Below, in pieces: positions 1 to 7,801 of a stretch of DNA of 64,000 bases; within the stretch, counting starts at the first letter, position 1, and each line of letters begins with the position of its first letter. The stretch spans positions 682,001-746,000 of the forward strand of contig NZ_JACHMB010000001.1 in the NCBI RefSeq assembly GCF_014204795.1. The letters are read 5' to 3'. The position numbers and the translations under genes were made by a program. Source of the stretch: Nonomuraea jabiensis. GTDB lineage: Bacteria > Actinomycetota > Actinomycetes > Streptosporangiales > Streptosporangiaceae. Below the pieces are notes generated by a model. The model searched no databases, was not told the DNA's origin, and was given only the letters and a program-made list of their open reading frames with translations.

Positions 1-86
1 TCCACCATCTCCTCCTCGCGCTCGGCGCGGTAGGAGGCCGGCAGCAGGCGTAAGACGGAGCGGTAGCGCTGTTCGAGCAGGTTCAT
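1..86 (-). CDS. N-terminus of a HAAS/permease-prefix-like protein (partial)
   Basis: Only the first 28 or so codons are in the window; the gene continues off the left edge. It begins MNLLEQRYRSVLRLLPASYR and is rich in basic and acidic residues. Its ATG overlaps the TGA of the upstream padR gene (ATGA), so the two are translationally coupled. Small PadR regulators in actinomycetes are often followed by a HAAS-type or permease-prefix membrane protein that starts like this; that assignment rests on the N-terminal pattern and the context only. Confidence 0.55.
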   Translation of the reverse strand, partial: MNLLEQRYRSVLRLLPASYRAEREEEMV

Positions 87-412
87 GCGGCGCCTCCGGC
101 CGTCCTGGCCCGCAGGCGGGTGGTGGCGGCCTCGGCGGTGGCGGCCATCCTGGCGGCCTCTTCCCTGAGCGCCTTGGCGCCATCGTCGGTCAGCCGGTAG
201 TAGCGGCGAAGCCGTCCGTTCTGGGCCTCTTCCCGGTCGAGTTCGACCAGGCCGGCCGCCGAGAGCCGGTCGAGCACGCCGTACAGGGTGCCGATCTTGA
301 GTTGCACGTGCCCGTCGGACAGCCGATCGACCTCCTGGACGATTCCGTAGCCGTGCCGGGGCTCATCCGCCAGCGCGGTCATCGCAAGGAACATGGACTC
401 CGTGATGTTCAC
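83..412 (-). CDS. PadR-family transcriptional regulator
   Basis: A 109-aa winged-helix repressor. The motif HGYGI near residues 20-24 and GTLYGVLDRL near 41-50 are classic PadR N-terminal signatures, followed by the wing (GRLRRYYRLT) and a short C-terminal helix of the PadR-s1 type. The GTG start at 412 is chosen because family members begin just before the first helix; upstream in-frame codons run through the operator. A perfect inverted repeat lies directly upstream, which suggests autoregulation of this gene and the coupled membrane protein. Confidence 0.85.
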   Translation of the reverse strand: MNITESMFLAMTALADEPRHGYGIVQEVDRLSDGHVQLKIGTLYGVLDRLSAAGLVELDREEAQNGRLRRYYRLTDDGAKALREEAARMAATAEAATTRLRARTAGGAA

Positions 413-417
413 CCATG

Positions 418-446
418 CACGATATCCTGACTTACAAGATATCGTG
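418..446 (-). promoter_or_regulatory. padR operator (perfect inverted repeat)
   Basis: CACGATATC-N11-GATATCGTG, two perfect 9-bp arms, sits 6 bp upstream of the padR start codon and probably overlaps its promoter. The position and symmetry fit an autoregulatory PadR site; binding itself is inferred. Confidence 0.7.
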
Positions 447-468
447 AAGAATGCTGCGATGGCAGCGG

Positions 469-600
469 TCACCGAATGGGGACGTGGCACCAGACCACGC
501 GTTCCGCTCGCTCGGTGAGGTACGTTCCCCACGTCCCCTCGCAGATCGCGGCGACGGTGGCGATACCCAAACCTCCGGGCCGCCTCATATGAGGTATCCA
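469..600 (-). pseudogene. C-terminal fragment of anti-sigma-type HATPase
   Basis: Read on the minus strand, about 43 codons end in TGA at 471-469. The stretch PGGLGIATVAAICEGTWGTY followed by RVVWCHVPIR matches the G2 box and C-terminal strand of actinomycete anti-sigma-factor-like ATP-binding proteins (RGLxIVxxL...WG). The N-terminal half of the same kind of protein lies at 2288-1987 on the same strand, with a TnpB element between. I infer one gene split by the insertion. The usable homology starts near 582; the codons between 600 and 582 may already be element sequence. Confidence 0.72.
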
Positions 601-623
601 GTCATCGGCTACCTCCGAGGAGA

Positions 624-675
624 CCCCCGCCTTCAGGCAGTGGAGGGATCGGACTCCTGCGAAGCAGGGCAGGAG
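624..675 (+). repeat. Subterminal hairpins near element left end
   Basis: Two short inverted repeats: GCCT/AGGC inside a C-rich/G-rich pair at 624-647, and CTCCTGC (654-660) with GCAGGAG (669-675). Subterminal hairpins at the left end are a hallmark of IS200/IS605 elements. Their role here is inferred from position only. Confidence 0.35.
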
Positions 676-755
676 CAGGCGATTCGCCGTCAGGCAGACC
701 GCTGTCTACGACAATCGAGCAGTACTTGGCTGGTCTTCCTGCAAAAATGTGAGGC

Positions 756-1862
756 GTGGCGCAGCTGATGAAGCGGGCCTACAAGTACCGCTTCCACCCG
801 ACCCCCGAGCAGGCCGATGAGCTTGCCCGGACGTTCGGCTGTGTGCGTCTGGTCTACAACAAGGCATTGGAGGAGCGGACCCGCGCCTACGCTCTGGAAG
901 GCAGGCGGGTCTCTTATGTGGAGTCCTCCGCCGCGTTGACGGCGTGGAAGAAGACACCCGAGCTGGCGTTCCTGGGTGAGGTGTCGTCGGTGCCGTTGCA
1001 GCAGGCGCTGCGCCACCTGCAGGCGGCGTTCGCGAACTTCTTCGCGCGCAGGGCGAAGTACCCGACCTTCAAGAGCAAGAAGAAGGCACGCGCGAGCGCG
1101 GAGTACACCCGCTCGGCGTTCCGCTGGCGCGATGGCCGGCTGTTCCTGGCGAAGATGGACGCGCCGCTGGACATCGTGTGGTCGCGTCCGCTGCCCGAGG
1201 GGGCCGAGCCGTCCACGGTCACCGTCTCCCGGGATGCGGCCGGGCGGTGGTTCGTCTCCATCCTCCTCGAGGAGAAGATTGCGCCGCTGCCGCCGGTCGA
1301 GTCGTCGGTGGGGGTGGACGCGGGTATCACGGCGCTGGCCACGCTGTCGACCGGTGAGAAGATCGTGAACCCGTGTCATGAGCGTGCCGACCGGCGCAAG
1401 CTGGCCCGGGCTCAGCGGTCACTCGCCCGTAAGGGGAAGGGGTCGAGCAACCGGGCCAGGGCCCGGCTGCGCGTGGCGAAGGTGTACGCCCGGATCGCCG
1501 ACCGGCGCCGGGACCATCTGCACAAGGTGACCACACGGCTTGTTCGCGAGAACCAAGTGATCGCCGTGGAGGACCTGACGGTCCGCAACCTGGTCAAGAA
1601 CCGCTCGCTGGCCCGCGCCGTCTCGGATGCGGCCTGACGGGAGTTGCGGATGATGCTGGAGTACAAGGCCGCCTGGTACGGGCGCACGCTGGTGGTAGTG
1701 GACCGCTGGTTCCCCTCCTCCAAGCTGTGCTCGGCCTGCGGGACCCTGCAGGAAGCGATGCCGTTGAACGTCCGGGAATGGACCTGTGGCTGCGGCGCGG
1801 TCCACGACCGGGACGTCAACGCCGCGAAGAATGTGCTCGCCGCCGGGCTGGCGGAGAGCTGA
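756..1862 (+). pseudogene. tnpB: tnpB with an in-frame TGA
   Basis: Encodes an RNA-guided TnpB nuclease interrupted once. The first part runs 756-1637 (293 codons); the same frame continues to 1862, giving 368 aa if read through, close to normal TnpB length. RuvC residues visible are D188 (SVGVDAG), E272 (IAVEDLTV) and D353 (DRDVNAAKN), with the zinc-finger cysteines in CSACG and TCGCG. TGA at codon 294 replaces the usual Trp in SDAxWxEL, so it looks like a single TGG-to-TGA change. The truncated product would lack the zinc finger and the third catalytic Asp. Confidence 0.88.
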
Positions 1863-1986
1863 AACGCCTGTGGAGCTGGTGTCAGACCTCAACGAGAGTC
1901 CTCTCGGGCGGGCGACCGGCGGTGAAGCAGGAAGGCCGACCGGCGACGGTTGGAATCCCCCTCGTTTACGAGGGGGAGGAGGTCAA
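1863..1986 (+). ncRNA. Candidate omega/reRNA of the TnpB element
   Basis: TnpB guide RNAs come from the 3' end of tnpB and the element right end, with the guide made by flanking DNA. The stretch from the tnpB stop to the conserved end gtcaa at 1986 contains the strong terminal hairpin CCCCCTCGTTTACGAGGGGG and would give a guide beginning at 1987, which is anti-sigma ATPase sequence. No structure calculation was done, and the 5' limit is arbitrary. Confidence 0.45.
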
Positions 1987-2288
1987 TCCAGTCAGCCGGG
2001 AGACGTGGGATTGCCGGGATCGGTGACGACGAGGCGGACGCGAGACGGGGCTTCGGCCAGAAGGAGGCGCGCCCAGTCGCGACCAGCACCCTCGAGCGAG
2101 TGCCTGACAGCGTTGGTGACCAGCTCCGAGGCGACGAGCTCGGTGTCGTACAGCGCGGAATGCGCCGATCCGAGCCAGGCTCTCACGGCCAGCCTGGCGC
2201 GGTGGGGCGCGTACTGATCCTGCCGCACCGGCCCCGCCCTGATCTTCACCGCACCAGAGTGGGCCGCCTTCAAGGACGGCATGGCCAA
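1987..2288 (-). pseudogene. N-terminal fragment of anti-sigma-type HATPase
   Basis: Contains the N box ELVASELVTNAVRHS and the G1-like LVVTDPGNPTSPG of the histidine-kinase-like ATPases used as anti-sigma or regulatory kinases in actinomycetes. It stops at 1994-1992, a few bases outside the TnpB right end, and lacks the G2 region, which survives at 582-469. The first 20 or so codons (2288 to about 2230) are antisense to a DUF397 fragment, so the authentic start has probably also been lost or rearranged. Likely non-functional. Confidence 0.75.
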
Positions 2289-2307
2289 GGGCGAATTCGA
2301 CTTCTAG
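2230..2307 (+). pseudogene. C-terminal fragment of a DUF397 protein
   Basis: The frame ending TAG at 2305-2307 reads GPALIFTAPEWAAF then KDGMAKGEFDF, the typical end of DUF397 proteins, which sit beside anti-sigma ATPases and XRE regulators in actinomycetes. Everything upstream in this frame is unrelated, so only the last 25 codons remain. It faces the ATPase fragment, so the old module has been rearranged. Confidence 0.7.
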
Positions 2308-2326
2308 CCGGGAAAGATCCGAAAGG

Positions 2327-2350
2327 GGGGCTCGATCCGTTTCGAGCCCC
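2327..2350 (+). terminator. Rho-independent-type hairpin
   Basis: GGGGCTCGA (2327-2335) and TCGAGCCCC (2342-2350) form a perfect 9-bp stem with a 6-nt loop, followed by TCTT. It lies 19 bp after the DUF397 stop and probably was its terminator. Confidence 0.7.
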
Positions 2351-2554
2351 TCTTCCTGCTGCGTGGCACGACCCTCGCTGGTACGGCGGCCGCCAATTCC
2401 TGGTGACGGCGTCCCGAGGCGCCTCGGGACAGTCAGCGGCGAATGACCTGCGCATAGCCACACCGACCTACGCGCTCATCGCTGGCCGTCCACATGATGA
2501 TCCTGAGCCGGAGTACTCTGTTGCCGATCTAGCACTGCTGGGGCGGGGGTGGCG

Positions 2555-3217
2555 ATGAGCGCCGAAGACCGGATCGAACGGGCCAAGACGCTCTACGAGC
2601 GGGCAGTGTTCAGCGGCGACGCCAGCCTGCTGGCCGGCGCCGAACGGGACCTGGACGCGGTGGAGGCCGACGCCGCGCTGGCCCGCGGGCGGATCCTGCA
2701 TACGCGGTTCCTCAACGAGCGCGCCGGCGCCGGCCCGTCACCCGTCGAGGACCCGGCTGAACTGCCGTTGTTCGAGCGCGCGATCGAGCTGTACCGGGCG
2801 CTGGGCGACGCGCGCGGCGAAGCGGAGGCGTTGTTCTGGATCGGTTGCTTACATCAGGTCATCCGGCGTGACAACGAGACTGCGGTTCCGGTGCTGGAGC
2901 AGTCCTGCCGGCTGGCGGCGCAGGTCGGCGACAAGCCGACCCAGTCCGAGGCCCTGCGGCACCTGGGCATCGCGGCACACATGGCCGGTCGGCTGGATGA
3001 AGCGCGCGAGCGGCTGGAGGAGTCGTCGCCGCTGCGCCGGGAGGTCGGGGCCCTGCCGGGCTTGGCCGCCAACATGGTCGGTCTTGCCTACATCGCCGCC
3101 GCCCAGGACCGCCGGGCGGACGCGCTCGCGACACTCGACGAGGCGCACGCCATCGCACAGGCGCATGGCGCCCATGCCATCGTGCGGCAAATCGAGCAGG
3201 CAAGAACAGAGATCTAG
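2555..3217 (+). CDS. TPR-repeat protein
   Basis: About 220 aa, soluble, alpha-helical. Several TPR-like helix pairs are visible (for example ALGDARGEAEALFWIGCLHQ, LRHLGIAAHMAGRLDEARER and NMVGLAYIAAAQDRRADALA). Such proteins are protein-interaction scaffolds; the partner is unknown. The ATG at 2555 follows a G-rich ribosome-binding region; a GTG two codons earlier (2549) is an alternative. It stands alone between remnants and ends just before a hairpin. Confidence 0.75.
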   Translation: MSAEDRIERAKTLYERAVFSGDASLLAGAERDLDAVEADAALARGRILHTRFLNERAGAGPSPVEDPAELPLFERAIELYRALGDARGEAEALFWIGCLHQVIRRDNETAVPVLEQSCRLAAQVGDKPTQSEALRHLGIAAHMAGRLDEARERLEESSPLRREVGALPGLAANMVGLAYIAAAQDRRADALATLDEAHAIAQAHGAHAIVRQIEQARTEI

Positions 3218-3227
3218 GGCCGTTTCA

Positions 3228-3255
3228 GAAGTGGATCACCTGGGTGGTTCACTTC
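3228..3255 (+). terminator. Imperfect hairpin after the TPR gene
   Basis: GAAGTGGATCACC and GGTGGTTCACTTC pair at 11 of 13 positions across a 2-nt centre. It starts 11 bp after the TPR stop. No clear T tract follows, so termination is likely but not certain; an old insertion-sequence end is an alternative. Confidence 0.4.
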
Positions 3256-3624
3256 CGAGATGGTCTTTGTGTGGGTCGGGGTGAGCCGGCGACGGTCTCC
3301 GGCGATCCGGTACTGCTGAGCAGGCTCGCCGCTAACCTGCTGCACAACGCGGTTCGCTACAACCAGCCCGGGGGGACCGTTCAGGTGCCGGTCCCGGCGA
3401 CCGGCGCTCTCACCGTGCGCAACGCCGGGCCCGAGGACCGCATCGGAGAGTTGTTCGAGCCGTTCCGCCGGCTGCCCGCGGCACGGACCCGATCGACTGA
3501 CGGCGCCGGCCTCGGCCTGTCGATCGTCGCCGCGATCGCATGGGCCCACGACGCCTCCGTCACCGCCCGGCCCAACCCCGGCGGAGGACTGGAGGTGACC
3601 GTACGCTTCCCGAGTTGTGGCTAG
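3244..3624 (+). pseudogene. Histidine-kinase ATPase-domain fragment
   Basis: The C-terminal HATPase_c part of a two-component sensor kinase. It shows an N box (NLLHNAVRYN), an F box (ELFEPFRRLP) and a G2 box (GAGLGLSIV), then the family ending. No sensor, HAMP or HisKA domain and no response regulator lie upstream, where the TPR gene and a hairpin end. It is therefore a truncated leftover of a two-component gene, probably not functional as a kinase. Confidence 0.75.
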
Positions 3625-3679
3625 CTTCTCTTCGTCGATCAGCTCCGGCTCCAGGCAGACGGCAGCCGTACCTCGGTTG

Positions 3680-4630
3680 TCATCGTGGCCTGGCCCGGAA
3701 CGCCCGGCGGTAGGCGCCGGGCGTCGTGCCCAGAGCGTTGAGGAAGCGCCTGCGGAGGTTGGTGGCCGAGGAGAGACCGACCCGGCGGGCGATGGCGTCC
3801 AACGGCAGGTCGGAGGACTCCAGGAGGTCCCGGGCCGTGGCGATCCGCTGGGCGAGCAACCACTGCCCCGGGCTGGTGCCGAGCTGGTCGGCGAACCACC
3901 GGGTGAGGGTACGCGCTGAGACGCCCACGTGCGCGGCCATGCTCTCGATGGTCAACGCTTCGCCGAGTCTCCCGGTGATCCATTCCAGCAACGGCGCGAG
4001 CGTGCCGTCGATCTGAGCGGGGTGTGGCGGCGCGGAGTACTGCAACTGCCCGCCCTCGCGGTGGGGCGGCATGACCATGGTCCGCGCGATATGTGCGGCG
4101 TACCGGGCGCCCTGGTCGCTGCGGACCAGGTGCATGCACAGGTCGATGCCGGCCCCGGCGCCGGCGCTGGTGGCCACGTCACCGTGGTCCACGTACAGCA
4201 CATCGGGATCGACCTTGATGTGCGGGAAGCGGGCGGCGAGTTCGTCCGCCAGCGCCCAGTGGGTGGTGGCCCGTCGCCCGTCCAGCAGACCGGCGTGCGC
4301 CAGCGCGAACGCGCCGGAGCAGATGCTGACCACCCGCGCTCCGCGGGAATGCGCGCGGCGCAGCGCCCGGACGACCCCGGGTGAGGGCGGCTCCTTGGCG
4401 GGCAGCCAGCCCGGGACGACCACGGTGTCGGCCCGGTCGAGCGCGTCCAGCCCGTCGGTCACGAGCATGTCGTACGCGGCGTGCGTCGCGACGGGGCCGG
4501 GGTGCTCCGTGCACACGCTGAAGGCGTACCGGACCGGAAGTCCTGGCCGCTCGATCCCGAACACCTGAGCCGCGCAGGCGAGCTCGAAGGTCGATTGCGG
4601 TGGGCGCACGAGCGCCGTCACTCGATGCAT
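3680..4630 (-). CDS. GlxA-family AraC-type regulator
   Basis: About 316 aa. The N-terminal part is a DJ-1/PfpI-like domain (residues about 1-180) with the nucleophile-elbow-like SICSGAFALA; the C-terminal part (about 215-310) is an AraC double HTH containing MAAHVGVSARTLTRWF and RRVGLSSATNLRRRF. Such proteins are transcription factors that sense small ligands. Start at 4630 (MHRVTALV) matches the family; an ATG six codons earlier is possible. It is divergent from a short ORF and an MFS exporter, its likely targets. Confidence 0.88.
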   Translation of the reverse strand: MHRVTALVRPPQSTFELACAAQVFGIERPGLPVRYAFSVCTEHPGPVATHAAYDMLVTDGLDALDRADTVVVPGWLPAKEPPSPGVVRALRRAHSRGARVVSICSGAFALAHAGLLDGRRATTHWALADELAARFPHIKVDPDVLYVDHGDVATSAGAGAGIDLCMHLVRSDQGARYAAHIARTMVMPPHREGGQLQYSAPPHPAQIDGTLAPLLEWITGRLGEALTIESMAAHVGVSARTLTRWFADQLGTSPGQWLLAQRIATARDLLESSDLPLDAIARRVGLSSATNLRRRFLNALGTTPGAYRRAFRARPR

Positions 4631-4701
4631 GGCGGGAAAGTACCGCATGATGTCTTTTCAGACACTCGGCGGAGCGGCGGGCCGACCGCCAGGCTGGTCC
4701 C

Positions 4702-4797
4702 ATGACGACAGAACTGAACACGCCTGCCCATGTGCGGACCGCCGTTCAGCAGGCCCCCGAGAGTGCCGTCGACCGGCTTTGGGGGCGTGTTGGATGA
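4702..4797 (+). CDS. 31-aa ORF coupled to the MFS exporter
   Basis: Reads MTTELNTPAHVRTAVQQAPE and then SAVDRLWGRVG before TGA. The stop overlaps the ATG of the MFS gene (ATGA). It begins about 70 bp from the divergent regulator start. It could be a leader peptide that couples translation, or the fused ends of a deleted gene. I recognise no family. Confidence 0.4.
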   Translation: MTTELNTPAHVRTAVQQAPESAVDRLWGRVG

Positions 4798-6029
4798 CCG
4801 AGAAGGAAAGGACTCCAGGCGCGTACCCCTGGCGTGCACGGACCGCGGTTCTGACGCTCGGAACGTTCGTCGTCGGAACCGACGGATTCATCATCGTCGG
4901 CCTCCTCCCCGAGATCCGCGAAACGCTGCACGTCAGCGCCGCAGCAGCCGGTCAGCTGGTGAGTGTGTTCGCCCTCGCCTACGCGCTCTTGGGGCCTGTC
5001 CTCGCCGCGTTCACGGGCAGGTGGCCCAGGCGCCGAGTCCTCGTGGCTGGAGTCGCGCTGCTCGCGGCGGGAAACGCTGTGACCGCGTCGGCACACGTCT
5101 ATGGGCTGGTCCTCGCGTCTCGCGTGCTGGCGGGATCCGGCGCGGCGCTGTTCGTCGCGAGCGCCGTGGCCACGGCCGCGCACCTCGCCGGCGACCAGCG
5201 GAGGGGGAGCGCCATCGCCATGGTGACCGCCGGGGCGACGCTGTCGCTGGTGCTTGGTGCGCCGCTGGGCACCCTCGTCGGCGGGGCATGGGGCTGGCAG
5301 ACGGCGATGTGGTTCGTCGCCGCGGTCGCCGGCGCTGTCGCGGTCGTTCTCGCCGTCCTGCTGCCGCCCATCAGACTCGAGCAAGGCGCGGCGCTGCGGC
5401 AGCGCATCGCGCCGCTGACCGACCGGCGGGTCCTGCGGATCCTGGTCGTCACCCTGCTGGCGTTCATCGGCATCTTTCTTCCCTTCACGTACATGAGCGC
5501 TGTCTTCGCGCCGGCTGTCGGCGGCGAGCAGGTCCGGCTCGCGCTCCTGCTGCTGGTGTTCGGCGTTGCCGCCACGGCGGGAAACCTGACGGCCGGCTGG
5601 TTGACCGATCGATACGGCCCGCGGCGCGTCGTCATCGGCGCCACCGTGGGCGTCGCCGCGGTGTTCGTGGTCATGCTTCCGATTCGGGAGGTCTTCGTCC
5701 TCGTGGTGATTGCCGAAGCGCTCAGCGGTGTCGTGTCGTACTCGGTCATCGGACCGCAGCAGCATCGGATCATCGCCCACGCGCCTGCCGAGGGCGCGTC
5801 GCTCGTGACATCGCTGAACACGTCTACCGGCTACCTCGGCAACTTCTTGGCCAGCATCATCGGAGCGGTCATTCTCACCACCACCGGCTCCGCGGTCCTT
5901 CTGCTGCCCATCGCCGCGGCCTTCGCCGCCTTCGCGGCGTTCCTGGCCTGGTGGCTGTCACGGCCTACGGGAGAACGCGGCGGGAAGGCCGTCAGCGAGA
6001 CCGGCAAGCCAGTCACCACTGCGAAGTGA
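4794..6029 (+). CDS. MFS transporter, DHA1 (AraJ/Cmx-like) efflux
   Basis: A 411-aa integral membrane protein with about 12 hydrophobic segments. Early motifs FVVGTDGFIIVGLLPEI and FALAYALLGPVLAAFTGRWP are typical of the arabinose/chloramphenicol-type drug efflux group of the major facilitator superfamily. Expected role: proton-driven export of a small molecule across the cytoplasmic membrane. The ATG at 4794 overlaps the stop of the upstream 31-aa ORF. The divergent GlxA-type regulator probably controls it. The substrate cannot be read from sequence. Confidence 0.85.
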   Translation: MTEKERTPGAYPWRARTAVLTLGTFVVGTDGFIIVGLLPEIRETLHVSAAAAGQLVSVFALAYALLGPVLAAFTGRWPRRRVLVAGVALLAAGNAVTASAHVYGLVLASRVLAGSGAALFVASAVATAAHLAGDQRRGSAIAMVTAGATLSLVLGAPLGTLVGGAWGWQTAMWFVAAVAGAVAVVLAVLLPPIRLEQGAALRQRIAPLTDRRVLRILVVTLLAFIGIFLPFTYMSAVFAPAVGGEQVRLALLLLVFGVAATAGNLTAGWLTDRYGPRRVVIGATVGVAAVFVVMLPIREVFVLVVIAEALSGVVSYSVIGPQQHRIIAHAPAEGASLVTSLNTSTGYLGNFLASIIGAVILTTTGSAVLLLPIAAAFAAFAAFLAWWLSRPTGERGGKAVSETGKPVTTAK

Positions 6030-6333
6030 CACCGCCGACCGCGCAAGCCTGCTCGTGCATTGGTACGCGGGCAGGCCGCGCACACGGCCCGGTAGACCGG
6101 TCCCGAGCCATCCCGCCTCTTCCTCGGCCACGCCGCAAGATCAAGCTCGCTGTTGGCCGCGCTCGATCAGCGCATCGCCGATCGTCGAGGAGTCCGCCGC
6201 CCGGGCCGCCGTCAACGAATCGTCCAATGCCCCGCTGCGGATCAGCATGATTTCAGACGATTGGACCGTAAAGAGGGCCAATTTTCCCAGATTGGCTCTG
6301 CCATCAGGCCACTCTGAAGGCAAGGATTGTGGC
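6030..6333. other. Intergenic stretch, nothing recognised
   Basis: About 300 bp between the MFS gene and the cupin gene. No convincing gene or RNA was found. The AT-rich portion near 6245-6300 probably holds the cupin promoter. Confidence 0.4.
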
Positions 6334-6687
6334 ATGACCACACAACATGAAGCTTCTCGTCACCTTGCTGCGGTCTCGGTGGCCGAGGCCATCACCGCGC
6401 TCCCGGGGCCCTTCCAGCAACACAATCTGGCGGCGGTGAACGACACCACCGTTGTTCGCCTGGCTCGATTGGAAGGCGAGTTCCCGTGGCATCACCACGA
6501 TGAGGACGAACTCTTCCTGTGCTGGGACGGCAGCTTTGAGATCCAGTTGGAGGGGCACAACCCGGTGGTGCTGAAGGCGGGCGAACTGTTCGTCGTTCCC
6601 AGAGGAATGCGGCACCGTCCCGTAGCCGACAAGACCGCTCATGTCCTGCTCATCGAGCACCCGGACACCAAGCAGTACGGGAGCTGA
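6334..6687 (+). CDS. Single-domain cupin
   Basis: 117 aa. The first cupin motif is FPWHHHDEDELFLCWDG, with two or three metal-ligand histidines and the acidic residue; the second motif is around GELFVVPRGMRHRP. Small cupins of this kind bind a metal and act as isomerases, dioxygenases or ligand sensors; the function here is unknown. Start at ATG 6334. It is monocistronic, and a strong hairpin lies about 145 bp downstream. Confidence 0.85.
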   Translation: MTTQHEASRHLAAVSVAEAITALPGPFQQHNLAAVNDTTVVRLARLEGEFPWHHHDEDELFLCWDGSFEIQLEGHNPVVLKAGELFVVPRGMRHRPVADKTAHVLLIEHPDTKQYGS

Positions 6688-6832
6688 CGCAACGCACCCC
6701 AAGACCCGGTCTGATCCAGCTCACTTCCCAAGGCCCTTCCGGATCTCAGGACATCTTCAAACGCGCAGCCTGGAGCCGATGAAGACCCGAACCTCGACGG
6801 GCATGATGCACATCAGACCGTCAGTCAGCACA

Positions 6833-6869
6833 CCAAGACCCCGACAGCTTCGCCCTGTCGGGGTCTTGG
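6833..6869 (+). terminator. Perfect 15-bp hairpin
   Basis: CCAAGACCCCGACAG (6833-6847) and CTGTCGGGGTCTTGG (6855-6869) form a perfect stem with a 7-nt loop. No T run follows. It probably ends the cupin transcript. Confidence 0.65.
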
Positions 6870-6990
6870 ACGCCTGCCCGTCCCCATCTTGAACGACGCC
6901 TTCATCACCAAGTTGAATGTCCGCGAACGCTTTGGCCACCTGGGGTGATGTTCGTGACCCCACTCACCCTGATATCCGATAAACGAGAAC

Positions 6991-7599
6991 ATGATGACAC
7001 CTGTAAGGTTCGATGATCTTCTGATCCCCAGCACCCATGCCTGCCACGGCGCTCTGGAGGTGGCGACGGCGTACCACACGCCCTCCCTGCTCAACCACTC
7101 CATCCGCGCCTACCTCTGGGCGGCGGCCCACGCGCAGGGCAACGGCATCGCGTTCGACGCCGAACTGCTGTACGTGTCGGCCCTGCTGCACGACATCGGC
7201 CTGGTGGCGGAGTTCGACAGCCACACGGTGCCCTTCGAGGAGGCGGGCGGCCACGTGGCCTGGGTCTTCGGCGCCGGCGCGGGCTGGTCCCCGGAGCGCC
7301 GGGTACGGGCGTCGGAGATCATCATCCGGCACATGTGGCCCGAGGTGCCGGTGGAGGAGGACCCGGAGGGCCATCTGCTGGAGCTGTCCACCGCCATGGA
7401 CATCTCCGGCCGCCACATCGACCGGATCCCGGCCGAGCTGCGTCGCGAGGTGCTGGAGCGCTACCCGCGTCTGGACCTGGCCAAGGAGTTCATGGCCTGC
7501 TTCAACGAGCAAGCGGTGCGCAAACCGGGCAGCACCGCCGCGCAGTCTGTGGCCGGCGGAGTCGCCGACCGCATCGCCCGCAACCCGCTCAACACCTGA
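6991..7599 (+). CDS. HD-domain hydrolase, cyanamide-hydratase-like
   Basis: 202 aa. It has the HD-superfamily metal ligands: an early His in LLNHSIRAYLWA (about 36), the HD pair in SALLHDIGLV (about 67), a later His in IIIRHMWP and an Asp in STAMDISGRH. This layout resembles small HD proteins related to cyanamide hydratase. It probably hydrolyses or hydrates a small molecule; the substrate is unknown. The gene stands alone; the start could be 6991 or one codon later. Confidence 0.8.
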   Translation: MMTPVRFDDLLIPSTHACHGALEVATAYHTPSLLNHSIRAYLWAAAHAQGNGIAFDAELLYVSALLHDIGLVAEFDSHTVPFEEAGGHVAWVFGAGAGWSPERRVRASEIIIRHMWPEVPVEEDPEGHLLELSTAMDISGRHIDRIPAELRREVLERYPRLDLAKEFMACFNEQAVRKPGSTAAQSVAGGVADRIARNPLNT

Positions 7600-7801
7600 C
7601 GATGATGACGTACATGAGCGCTTCCCGCCAGATTCTGGCCCGACGCCCGACTGGCCGCGGGTGGTCAACGAATCTGTCGGCCCTGGCTGGAAGGCGCTCA
7701 TGCTCATCTCACAGAACTAGCTTTAGTAGTGCTTTGTTAGGTCGGCATGTCGTGGAGTCGCTGTGACGGTGTGGGTAGTTTCATGCTGCGATGACGCCTC
7801 A

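Larger units (their letters stand above)
595..1986 (+). mobile_element. IS605/IS1341-type TnpB element
   Basis: A single-ORF element with no tnpA. The right end carries the typical hairpin CCCCCTCGTTTACGAGGGGG (about 1958-1977) followed by aggaggtcaa ending at 1986, which matches the conserved right-end pattern of IS200/IS605 elements. The left end is not resolved; the 583-594 palindrome CCTCATATGAGG and hairpins at 624-675 lie in the expected region. The element splits an anti-sigma ATPase gene. No target-site duplication is expected for this family. Confidence 0.7.

Noticed and set aside
451..768. 105-codon open frame on the plus strand
   Set aside because: It lies antisense to the ATPase fragment and over the element left end, with no family pattern.
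3244..3624. A working sensor kinase
   Set aside because: It lacks sensor, HAMP and HisKA domains and a response-regulator partner.
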